From the NCBI GenBank assembly GCA_000695325.1, contig AVPN01000034.1, forward strand, positions 71,079 through 111,962: a stretch of DNA of 40,884 bases. Direction: 5' to 3'. Position 1 is the first letter of the stretch, and every line of letters starts with the position of its first letter. This stretch comes from Pleurobrachia bachei. Taxonomy: Eukaryota; Ctenophora; Tentaculata; Cydippida; Pleurobrachiidae. Made by a program: the position numbers and the translations under genes. A model generated the notes under the pieces. It was not told where the DNA came from and searched no databases. It saw only the letters and a program-made list of their open reading frames with translations. Shown one piece after another: positions 9,433 to 18,908 of the stretch.

Positions 9433-11168
9433 GGTGGAGTTACATCACTAGGAGGTGAGACAGCTGATAGGAATAGGGGGGGATTATGGGGGGAGACATG
9501 GGAATGACAGTTTTAGGAGAGTTGAAACATGGGTGGCAAAGTTATCGGGGTGGAAGGGGGAGGGGCCGGGGTGAGCCGAAGTAAAACTCTTTACATAAAA
9601 ACCTTGTCATTTTGTAAGAAACATAATATTTTCACAACTAAAAACCCACGTCCCACCCTCACGAACCCTCACACCCGGGGCAGTGATGTAACATGTCATG
9701 TATGAACAGGTCACACGTGTAACAGAACAGTTTCAAACACTCTCCACACCGATAGGAAACACCACCTCCATCTCCTGCAGACAACTCCCCCTCACACCCC
9801 GCACACCGTCCCTCACCCATCCCCATCTCCACCTCCTTGAACAGATGCAACGGGAAGAGGTGGTGATAGGATCGGGCAAGGTGGGGTGCACATACCAAGG
9901 TGAGGGAACACAGCCTACACTCCACCGGCACTTCACAGTTTGGTACTGGGTACCGGGTTACATTGTATTTTCGGAGGTTAGCGATGGTTAGGTCTAGCTC
10001 GGTTATCAGGTTGTCTGTGTTTGTGCTGTATGCACCCCGGCACATCAGGCTATCCAGCATGATTTGGGTACAGTAGGAGGAAAGGAAGGGGTAGATACGG
10101 ATTAGAAAGGGATCCTCCTTGCCATTATCAGAAGAGGAATTGTCAGCAGTGTGTTGTGAGTATGGGAAGACGAGAGAAAAACAGCAATTCTTTCCGTCCT
10201 GCCGGGTAAACTCAATGCAGCACAAGACAATCTGTTGCTCGCGTAGATACAGCAACTTCTTTTCCTTTTCCTTTTCCCGCCTCTGGCCATCTGTCCTGTT
10301 ACTCCCAGTCCCATCTTCCATCTCACAGCTCAGGACATGCATCACCACATAGTTAATGAGTTCCTGTTCGTTACTCGCCCCCTCCTGGCTCACCCAACAC
10401 CGACCCAACTGGGGTCCCAGGATGTTATCCCAGACGGCCAACACGGCCAGGGAGACCTCTCTCAGGGATTTGAGGTGTCGTATCTTGTTGGAGTTACACC
10501 CCACTCTGTCGATGCTACTGATTTCGTTGGTGTAAATTGAGAATTCGTCATCTCGGTTTGGAGGTTCTTTTTCTTCTACGAGTGTTGTTCTAGATAGCGG
10601 GGTTAGGAATTGATCTTCTTCATCAACGTTGATTTGTAAAGATTTCACTGACAGCGCCATGGTGGAGTTACATCACTAGGAGGTGAGACAGCTGATAGGA
10701 ATAGGGGGGGATTATGGGGGGAGACATGGGAATGACAGTTTTAGGAGAGTTGAAACATGGGTGGCAAAGTTATCGGGGTGGAAGGGGGAGGGGCCGGGGT
10801 GAGCCGAAGTAAAACTCTTTACATAAAAACCTTGTCATTTTGTAAGAAACATAATATTTTCACAACTAAAAACCCACGTCCCACCCTCACGAACCCTCAC
10901 ACCCGGGGCAGTGATGTAACATGTCATGTATGAACAGGTCACACGTGTAACAGAACAGTTTCAAACACTCTCCACACCGATAGGAAACACCACCTCCATC
11001 TCCTGCAGACAACTCCCCCTCACACCCCGCACACCGTCCCTCACCCATCCCCATCTCCACCTCCTTGAACAGATGCAACGGGAAGAGGTGGTGATAGGAT
11101 CGGGCAAGGTGGGGTGCACATACCAAGGTGAGGGAACACAGCCTACACTCCACCGGCACTTCACAGTA
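8713..11168. repeat. 1228-bp tandem duplication (8713-9940 and 9941-11168)
   Basis: Stops at 9659 and 10887 and starts at 9432 and 10660 are each exactly 1228 bp apart. The unit holds the p44 3' end, the 227-bp spacer and the first 240 codons of C9orf72. The p44 tail and spacer (about 510 bp) appear identical in both copies, whereas the C9orf72 part has 16 substitutions in 720 bp. Confidence 0.93.
9659..10660 (-). CDS. Chimeric ORF: C9orf72 N-half fused to TFIIH p44 zinc-finger tail
   Basis: A 333-residue intact frame. Residues 1-240 copy the C9orf72 N-terminus (longin region, with five substitutions); one novel Asn follows; the last 92 residues are identical to the p44 C-terminal RING-like zinc finger ([10 protein letters not shown] to the final CPGCEGS). 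It arose by a 1228-bp tandem duplication whose junction is near 9940. The copied segment includes the whole spacer between p44 and C9orf72, so the chimera has its own acceptor (10676-10677), the same 15-nt leader and the same ATG. The CPTC pair of the p44 finger (residues 274-277) is lost, leaving the distal cysteines. It could be a new gene, a non-functional by-product, or an assembly artefact. No function is assigned. Confidence 0.75.
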   Translation of the reverse strand: MALSVKSLQINVDEEDQFLTPLSRTTLVEEKEPPNRDDEFSIYTNEISSIDRVGCNSNKIRHLKSLREVSLAVLAVWDNILGPQLGRCWVSQEGASNEQELINYVVMHVLSCEMEDGTGSNRTDGQRREKEKEKKLLYLREQQIVLCCIEFTRQDGKNCCFSLVFPYSQHTADNSSSDNGKEDPFLIRIYPFLSSYCTQIMLDSLMCRGAYSTNTDNLITELDLTIANLRKYNVTRYPVPNCEVPVECRLCSLTLVCAPHLARSYHHLFPLHLFKEVEMGMGEGRCAGCEGELSAGDGGGVSYRCGECLKLFCYTCDLFIHDMLHHCPGCEGS

Positions 11169-12008
11169 CCTACTTTTACATGTGGGGCAGGTAAATCCCG
11201 TGGTGGATAGTTCACATTTTTCCCTCTCATCCACGTGACACTGGCAGACAGCCAGGGCTCCCGTTGAGGTGTGGGGAGGGAAGCCCATCTTGACGAGTGT
11301 GGGCTCCATGGTAGGGGTAGCGGTGGGAGGTGTACAGTGGAACCTGAGTAACTCCTGGAGGTGTTGTTCATCCAACATAACGTGATATGATCCCCCGGTA
11401 GCCGCTGCGACCCTGTTAAATATCTGGACGGAGGCACTGAGACCTATCACTGATACCCTGATGTTACCCTCGACCATACTCGTTATGATCTCCTGAATTG
11501 GTCTCGGATCAACACTGGTGAGACTCCCCGCAATCAGGAGGACCTCCCTACTGGCATAGGATGGCATGCCCGTGAGGGTCTTGTGAGCTAATTGGAGACA
11601 TAACTTGTCTCTCTTAACAGGGAGTGTGGGTGAGACAACGACCTGATATGAGGCGTGTTTGTTGATGTTGCTGCTCAGTTCAGAAACCTTGTAGCCCTTC
11701 CCACTTCGACCCATAATCAGGCCAATCTGAGATATAGGATTCTGATCGTAAAACTCCATGATAAACCCCTCGGTGAGGCGCTTGAGGCAGATAAACCGAC
11801 ACGGTTTCAGGTCTGTATCCTCCATATTTTGGCTCTGGTCCAGCACCACGAACAAATGCCTCATCACACCTAGTTTCACATTGGATAGTCTCTGCTGAAT
11901 TAGTCGGCGTTTCTCCCGTTTGGCGGAGGCAGCGGTGGAGTCTACTAGACCTGACTCGGTTTCTGTAAGGGCCTCCCACGTCTTTTCGATCAAAGGGAGG
12001 GTGGCCAT
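10887..12008 (-). CDS. GTF2H2: TFIIH core subunit p44 (SSL1 family)
   Basis: An intronless frame of 373 residues (human 395). p44 is a core TFIIH subunit that binds and stimulates the XPD helicase in transcription initiation and nucleotide-excision repair. The N-terminal von Willebrand A domain opens with RHLFVVLDQSQNMEDTDLKP (about residue 50). The C-terminal C4/RING-type zinc finger has CPTC (274-277), [10 protein letters not shown] and CAGCEGE through CPGC. The acceptor CTGCTCCTCCAG ends 9 nt before the ATG. It lies 281 bp downstream of DNTTIP2 and 227 bp upstream of the chimera. Its 3' end has been copied into the chimeric ORF; this copy is complete. Confidence 0.95.
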   Translation of the reverse strand: MATLPLIEKTWEALTETESGLVDSTAASAKREKRRLIQQRLSNVKLGVMRHLFVVLDQSQNMEDTDLKPCRFICLKRLTEGFIMEFYDQNPISQIGLIMGRSGKGYKVSELSSNINKHASYQVVVSPTLPVKRDKLCLQLAHKTLTGMPSYASREVLLIAGSLTSVDPRPIQEIITSMVEGNIRVSVIGLSASVQIFNRVAAATGGSYHVMLDEQHLQELLRFHCTPPTATPTMEPTLVKMGFPPHTSTGALAVCQCHVDEREKCELSTTGFTCPTCKSRYCEVPVECRLCSLTLVCAPHLARSYHHLFPLHLFKEVEMGMGEGRCAGCEGELSAGDGGGVSYRCGECLKLFCYTCDLFIHDMLHHCPGCEGS

Positions 12009-12289
12009 AGGCAGGAGCTGGAGGAGCAGGTAGACAGCCGGGGAAGAGCCTGGTTAAACGAGGGAGATAAATAGCAGGGTATAGGAAAGAGGGTTTAGCG
12101 GGGGAACGAGGGAGATACATAGGGGAGGGGAATGGGTAGTTTCGTTGGGGTTTGGATTTACATCGCTGTGCAGGCAAAATGGTACCAAGTTGAAAGAAAC
12201 ACGTTTTTGTTGCTCTAGTAAAAGGATAAAACACTGTCAGTAAAACACAGATCTAATAAATTACACCACCCTATCAGTTATAAAACACC

Positions 12290-12952
12290 TCACTTCCTCT
12301 TCTTTTTTCGGTCCTTGTTTTTCAACCTTCTCGGTCTACTTTCCTGGATTGCGGTGTACTTCTTCTTCAACTTTTTCCGGAATTCAAAGTCTTCCGCCAG
12401 CTCATCCACCAGGGTTTTCTGTCTCAACTTCTTTGGTATTCGACCCGAGTAGTACTCGCTCTTGTCCTCAACCACAGTACCAATCTGAACGGCACTGGGC
12501 AGCTTCTTTTTATAGTCTGATACATTTGAGAATTGTCCCGTTCCGATTAAGTTCCTGCTGCGAATTATCTTCAGATCCCGTTTCAGCTCCTCTGTCATCT
12601 CTGATGGTTTGAAGTCGAACCACTGTTTACCCAACGTCTTGGAACGTTCGATCTTCCTTTCACGTTTTTTCTGAGTTTCCGATTTCTCTGGCTCGCTGAT
12701 CGTCACTTTTCCCAGTTTGTCTGTCTTTACAGTGTACTCAAAAGTTTCCAAATCAACTCCGGGATCGATTTTTGAAGAGAGCGTCTCTGATGTCTGGTAG
12801 GGGTTGGCGACTTCCACAAAATTACTGTTGTCCAGGACGGGGTTTTCTGTACCATCATCTGGTTTTGTGGTTGTATAGCAGGATTTTAGTATGTCCATTG
12901 CAAAATCAATGCTTTGTTGTGCTTCCTGATCTGGCTCAGTAGCACGCGTCAT
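12290..12952 (-). CDS. DNTTIP2: DNTTIP2/Fcf2-family pre-rRNA processing factor
   Basis: An intronless frame of 220 residues, much shorter than vertebrate DNTTIP2 but near the size of yeast Fcf2. The conserved Fcf2 domain fills the C-terminal half: KQWFDFKPSEMTEELKRDLK (from about residue 108), then VQIGTVVEDKSEYYSGRIPK and KTLVDELAEDFEFRKKLKKK. The extreme C-terminus is a Lys/Arg run typical of nucleolar proteins. Family members act in early pre-18S rRNA cleavage within the small-subunit processome. An acceptor (CGTCCGTTTTAG) ends 15 nt before the ATG. It lies 305 bp downstream of the KCTD gene; that spacer (12953-13257) shows nothing but the acceptor and AT-rich sequence. Confidence 0.88.
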   Translation of the reverse strand: MTRATEPDQEAQQSIDFAMDILKSCYTTTKPDDGTENPVLDNSNFVEVANPYQTSETLSSKIDPGVDLETFEYTVKTDKLGKVTISEPEKSETQKKRERKIERSKTLGKQWFDFKPSEMTEELKRDLKIIRSRNLIGTGQFSNVSDYKKKLPSAVQIGTVVEDKSEYYSGRIPKKLRQKTLVDELAEDFEFRKKLKKKYTAIQESRPRRLKNKDRKKKRK

Positions 12953-13257
12953 GTTGTTAACTTTACACTAAAACGGACGGGTATTAATATTGATGCTATA
13001 CTGTTCCAAAATAGGGAAAAGGGAGCGGGATAATCACTCAGGGAATCAGGGATGGTTTTACAAATAACCATGGTGCAATATTTAGGGCAAAAACGGATCA
13101 ACCGAGATTAAATTAAACACATCTTATATATACAATTTCACTTTGCTGTACACTCTGCTTATAAAAATCTGTGGCTACAAATAATATACTCTCTCTCTGA
13201 TAGTATTTGACTATGATCTGACAACAAAAACCCTTGCATTCGGTCTTTTTCTGATTG

Positions 13258-16200
13258 TTACTGTGACTTTCTTATGGCACTGATATTCTTGATTCGGTCC
13301 TTCAGCTCGGATACGGAGATGCTGATTTTACTAATTTCAGGGGTTAACTCCACGATGTTGCCACTATCCCACAGAGGCAAGGGTGTCGATGAACCGCCTA
13401 GAAAGGAGTGAGAAAGTGAGAGATTACATAAACGAAAGAGCTAGAGCATGTATAAGTTGAACGAATTGCATTCTCCTACATCCCCTATAACAGCACTTAC
13501 TATTCGTAATGCTGTCCCTCTTATTCTTTCTAGGAGAAAGGTATTTTTTGTCAGGCACCTCCTCCACTTCTTCCTTTACTTCGAGATCTTCCGTACAAAC
13601 TAACTTCACTAGACCCAGTTTAACTGCCGGGATAGGACACACTGCATGCAGCCGCTGGAGGGAAATATAGGGTTAAAATAATTCTCTCTCTCTCTCTCGG
13701 AACATGTGTGATGCGAGGAACAAAAATAAAAATAATAGAGAGAAATGAATATTGAACACTCACCATGACCCGATTATATTCATCCTTAGAAAGGAACACC
13801 TCTTCTTCTGTATTATCCAGTGCTGACAATTGTATACCATCCATACCTCGACTGGAGCCCCGAGACATCTCTATAGATTTAGTAGAAGAGCTATCAGGCT
13901 GGGAAATAAAACAAGGATTTTTGGAACAAAAGTGGGTTAATATAATATAAGGAATCATTATTATACGCACAGAGTGATAGCACACACCCTGTAAAGTGTA
14001 AATTAAAACATAAAACAAAAATAACAATAATATAGTAACTTACTCAGAAAGTTATCTTAAAGAAAATAAAACGTGGGTAACATCCGGGGGCACATACCGC
14101 ATGGATGGAAATTAAACAGCATTTCTAATGAGGTTTTGTAGAGAAAATGGGGATGTGTAATTTACTGTTCTTTATGTACAGTTTGCTCTTTCTTTCTCTA
14201 GCGTTATGATACAGAGTTGGTGAGCTTACCATCTATCTATACCAACCATCTCTACAACAACCATCTAGTCTCTATTATATCTCTAACTAACTCTCTCTCT
14301 ACATGGGCGCATTGTCCAGTATTACAAACCCCATGCGTGACGGGGGGAGTCGACTTGACAGGCCACACTCACTGGTTTGGTAGAGGGTACAATTGAGGGT
14401 CTCCTCCAGAATCTTGGCCTCCGGGAACTCTATCTTCGTCTGTTTTCTTTCTGTTGCGTACATGATCGAGGTGCACGATATCTGGGAGGAGAAGGGGGTT
14501 TTAGAAGCAGGATATCTGGGAGGAGAAAAGGGTTTTAGAAGCAGGATATCTGGGAGGAGAAGGGGGTTTTAGAAGCAGGATATCTGGAAGGAAAAGGGGT
14601 TTTTAGAAGCAGGATATCTGGAAGGAGAAGGGAGTTTTAGAAGCAGAATATCATATTGGTATCCTATGTAATTGTTAATCAAAGTCCCTCGATCTCAGGA
14701 TCTCAATTTTCAATTGTTACGTCAACGTAGAAGCAGTAATACATACCTCGCTGAGCATGCGGCCATCCCCGTAGAAGGTCCAGCAGCAGATTTCATTTCG
14801 GCCACTCAGGTCCCGGATAAAACAGAGTCGGTGATGGTGTTGGGAGGATAACTTATCGAATAGTTCGATATTGCACAGCAGTGTATTATCTGACTTTCTG
14901 AGGGGGAGGGGGGCTGGTGTTAGGGTGTCGAACATGTCGTGTTAGTATGGGCGATGTTTATCCTTCCGGTAAATCGGGGTCCGGGTTTACGTTAATTGAC
15001 ACTTGACAGAATTAAAGTAGACCCGACATTCGACAATCCTGCTATCCCCCCTATCTAGATCACAAACTTACTCGGTGTATGAGTATTTGTTGTTTCCTCG
15101 ATTGTACGCAAAACGGATAACCGGTATCTTCTTGCTTAGTTGAAGGAAGAACTTTTCATGGGTAGCTCGTGTTAGGACGGGAATGGTAAATTTAAAACTG
15201 TCGTGAAGGATCGCATCGGTGTTATCCAGGTTATCTTTTTCTATCACTGCCTGGCACTGCCTAACAACATCCTCCTCGTCCATCTTGACCCGAAGAAAGA
15301 CCTTTCTCCTTATTATATCTTCTACCAGTACAGGCGGAATATTTAGAGTTGAGAGGGAATTAGGGATCAGGAAACTACGGTTCATTGATATTAGGAAACG
15401 GTCTTCTGGAAACCAGGAGGGACGAGATTTATTGGAAACAACGGGATAAAGACCAGGGGAACGACTAGATCTCTTAACAGGATGAAGACTTACCAAGAGT
15501 TCATGGAGCTCCTGTTTGTTGGTGGGTAGCCTAATTGTCCCATCCCGTAGGTAGTTGAGGATCGTACCAAAGTGCTTTCCATCCCGGTCTAAGTCCTGTA
15601 TTGGATCCGTTCTTCACAATACAAGACACAACACACAGTCAAAAATAAGAGATATCAGTTTACAAACAAAGAAACAAAGAAACAAACAAAGAAACAAAGA
15701 AACAAACAAACAAACTAACAAATAAATATTTGTGTTTGATTGTTCTCGTTTATATTTGTCGGAAACACCTCTCATCTCATTCCTCATCACCATCAACATC
15801 ACGGTACCAATCACCCATCAAAATGCTGTAAGACAAACAAACAAACAAACAAACAAACAAACAAACAAACAAACAAACAAACAAACAAACAAACAAACAA
15901 ACAAACAAACAAACAAACAAACAAACAAACAAACAAACAAACAAACAAACAAACAAACAAACAAACAAACAAACAAACAAACAAACAAACAAACAAACAA
16001 ACAAACAAACAAACAAACAAACAAACAAACAAACAAACAAACAAACAAACAAACAAACAAACAAACAAACAAACAAACAAACAAACAAACAAACAAACAA
16101 ACAAACAAACAAACAAACAAACAAACAAACAAACAAACAAACAAACAAACAAACAAACAAACAAACAAACAAACAAACAAACAAACAAACAAACAAACAA

Positions 16201-17137
16201 ACAAACAAACAAACAAACAAACAAACAAACAAACAAACAAACAAACAAACAAACAAACAAACAAACAAACAAACAAACAAACAAACAAACAAACAAACAA
16301 ACAAACAAACAAACAAACAAACAAACAAACAAACAAACAAACAAACAAACAAACAAACAAACAAACAAACAAACAAACAAACAAACAAACAAACAAACAA
16401 ACAAACAAACAAACAAACAAACAAACAAACAAACAAACAAACAAACAAACAAACAAACAAACAAACAAACAAACAAACAAACAAACAAACAAACAAACAA
16501 ACAAACAAACAAACAAACAAACAAACAAACAAACAAACAAACAAACAAACAAACAAACAAACAAACAAACAAACAAACAAACAAACAAACAAACAAACAA
16601 ACAAACAAACAAACAAACAAACAAACAAACAAACAAACAAACAAACAAACAAACAAACAAACAAACAAACAAACAAACAAACAAACAAACAAACAAACAA
16701 ACAAACAAACAAACAAACAAACAAACAAACAAACAAACAAACAAACAAACAAACAAACAAACAAACAAACAAACAAACAAACAAACAAACACCCTACCCT
16801 CTGAGTCAACTAGAATATCGACAGTTCCACTAAACATTCTCTGTAACATTGAATCTTGTGTTGGTCTGGATGACACGAGTGTTTGTAGTGTTGCTTGGAA
16901 AAGAGATCCCCCCACATTGATCCGCACATACTTCTTACCGCCACTGGGGGAGAGAGATGATTGTGAATTAGCTGGCCCCGATTTGACAGTTTTCAGGGTA
17001 ACACTCGATCCTGTTTCACCACGCCCCGCACGGGAAACAAATGTAAAGGAGGGTTAGAACTTAGAACAAATAAAAAAGTAACAAACTTACTTGTCAAGTC
17101 GAACAGAAGATGTTTCGACGACCGGTATCTCACTCAT
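13258..17137 (-). CDS. BACURD-type KCTD protein (KCTD10/KCTD13/TNFAIP1 family), Cullin-3 adaptor
   Basis: Nine exons: 17137-17091, 16943-16793, 15595-15494, 15301-15072, 14897-14747, 14481-14373, 13870-13764, 13654-13501 and 13397-13258. They total 1191 nt, or 396 residues (human paralogues are about 313-329). BACURD proteins recruit substrates such as RhoA to CUL3 ligases. The BTB/T1 fold begins [17 protein letters not shown] and continues [20 protein letters not shown] and [13 protein letters not shown]. The family C-terminal domain is clear: [36 protein letters not shown], then [18 protein letters not shown]. The last two exons form an unmatched acidic/basic tail. Intron 2 (1197 bp) holds a giant (ACAA)n array. 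Intron 3 (192 nt) has a weak acceptor and no stop in frame, so exons 3-4 may be one longer exon. The exon 7 acceptor was chosen by phase. An acceptor AG (17154-17155) lies 16 nt before the ATG. Confidence 0.9.
14477..14646. repeat. 34-bp minisatellite carrying five tandem 3' splice sites
   Basis: Five 34-bp units in KCTD intron 5. On the minus strand each unit ends in a pyrimidine tract, CCCAG or TTCCAG, then ATATC. Exon 6 starts at the last unit's ATATC. Use of any upstream AG would put TAA in frame after four codons. Confidence 0.9.
15833..16791. repeat. Perfect (ACAA)n array, about 240 units
   Basis: About 959 bp of uninterrupted ACAA (TTGT on the minus strand). It fills most of KCTD intron 2. 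Its minus-strand start directly follows the exon 2 donor (AGG then GTGTTTGTTT). Degenerate GAAACAAA repeats continue at 15661-15715. The long ORFs across it in several frames are repeat artefacts. Confidence 0.97.
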
Positions 17138-17311
17138 GTGGCGGCTACAGCTACTAGGGGGGAATCACAATTAGAGTTAGTAACGGCAAAGAAAATTGGG
17201 GGAAAGTTACACAAATATGATGCCATTTTGTAAAATATTTAATCCAAAACAATACTGAAAATAACTAAACATCACAAAACCAGTATCTCTGCACAGTTCA
17301 AGTAACAAAGA

Positions 17312-18449
17312 TCACAATTCAATAGACTGTTGAGAGTACATCTCAACTCCACTTCTAACAAACTCAATTGAATGTCTGACTGTCCGTTGGAACACTTCAA
17401 CAGAATTCCAGGGGAAATTGTTCCCGAACTGATTGGCAGTGTACCGTTCAACCAAAAACGCACAAACTACAACACAAGCCGAGGGTCCTATTCTGCCGCT
17501 AAGGACCCGTAATGCCACACTGTTGTTGACCAGGACCAGCACGTAGGATAGGATCAGGAGGTTGGTGTTTTGGGACCACATAGCGCTTGGGATGGCGAAT
17601 AACTTTGCGAAGGAGGATATCAATATGGAAACAAGGATGTCGTTGAGAGAGCGAATTTGGAGAAGGGTTACGCTAAGGAGCGTTATGGTGAGGTAGAAAG
17701 AGAGGGTTTGGGTGAGAACTTCCACACATTTTATCATGAAGTGCATCTCCAAAACCTGTTGAGTTAGAGATAGTTAGAACTTGGGAGTTTTATAACATTG
17801 GGAGGTTAGCTATTGGATGCAAACCAAAGCAGTTTTAATACACGATACCCCATTCCCAAGTATACCTGGAGATTGATTTTCCCCGCGGTGTTTTTACTAT
17901 GCAGCCAGAGAGTGTACGTGTCAGCAAATACACAGAACATGAACACCACTAGCAGTCTGTGTTTGAAGTAGAGGGAGGTGGGAGTAAGGGTAGGAGGGGT
18001 TGTGGGGTGGGTTCCATTACTGTACTTTGTATAGACTGTCTTATCAATACCTATCTTCCTGGGAAATTGTGTGATACAGTGCGGGTCGAATAACCAATAA
18101 CCATACACAGTGTGTATTACACACGCATATATCTGCCAAGTCGTCTTGTTTCACCCTCTCTTCCCAAAAGTGCCAAATGACTGTCGAATAAATATATAAT
18201 ATAAGGTTTGGTATCAGGATTGACAACTCAAACACAACACCCTAGTTACCTGCGGTTAAAAAGGACATGACGGTATACATTGGTTCTCAGCAGTAGCATA
18301 TCTAGCAACACTAGTACCCCATCCCACTCAATGTACTTATCCACCACTCCTTCACATCTCTCGCACTGTGATAACTTGAGGACAGATCGGGATATCTGTT
18401 CACAGAGGTAGGGAGCATCTGCTCCACACTCCACACAAACAAATACCAT
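17312..18449 (-). CDS. ARV1: ARV1 homologue, ER sterol/GPI homeostasis protein
   Basis: Three exons: 18449-18250, about 18144-17866 and 17755-17312, giving roughly 307 residues (human 271). ARV1 is an ER membrane protein in sterol trafficking and GPI-anchor assembly. The N-terminal ARV1 homology domain has two CxxC zinc pairs (VCVECG and CERCEG), followed by VDKYIEWDGVLVLLDMLLL and YRHVLFN. Exon 2 carries WQIYACVIHTVYGYWL, matching the first membrane block. Exon 3 carries LNDILVSILISSFAKLFAIP, matching the family's conserved LLLSSYGKLLLIP segment, and several hydrophobic stretches. The exon 1 donor (CGCAG then GTAACT) ends in phase 2, but the best exon 2 acceptor gives phase 0. A base error, an unusual splice site or a missed micro-exon is likely. 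An acceptor AG (18460-18461) lies 10 nt before the ATG. Confidence 0.85.
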
Positions 18450-18908
18450 GCAGATCTTTCTATCGTTAAGAAGGGGGACTTAGGAGAGACGTTTTAGAGA
18501 TTTTGACATAATTATTATACTTTGTTCTGGGGAATCGAATAAAATGTCAAGACATTTATTTATTCAGAGAGGGGAGCTACAGTGAACAGGGGAAGATCAC
18601 CATTATGAGACAAATTGAGAGAAATCGGCGTGGTAACATTCAACAAAAAGTATACAGCACAAAGAGAAAAAAGGGAAAATCATCAAGTACATCATATTAT
18701 CATCATAAAAGCACGTTACAACATGTACAACATGGATTAAAACTTTGAAAACTCTAAAATTTATACACACACATACACTGGACGCTGCAATTTATATCAG
18801 TGAGGCGTATGTATCATCTGAATCAAGGGACACACAAAACTGCGAAGTGACTAACAACCCTTCCACTTTTTACAGAGTTTCTAAACAAAATAAACCCCCA
18901 ACAACCCT
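18450..18908 (-). other. SNX-ARV1 spacer with overlapping AATAAA signals
   Basis: This 459-bp spacer holds the sorting-nexin 3' UTR. Minus-strand AATAAATAAA lies at 18555-18564, about 345 nt past the sorting-nexin stop and about 95 nt before the ARV1 acceptor. That spacing is typical of coupled 3'-end formation and trans-splicing. No coding sequence is seen. Confidence 0.6.

Noticed and set aside
8005-9660. A GGGGCC-type expansion linked to C9orf72
   Set aside because: The gene is intronless here and no such repeat is present near it; the ACAA array lies 6 kb away in another gene.
15732-17057. Very long ORFs of repeated Thr-Asn-Lys-Gln or Val-Cys-Leu-Phe on both strands
   Set aside because: They are translations of the (ACAA)n array in the KCTD intron and carry no other coding signal.
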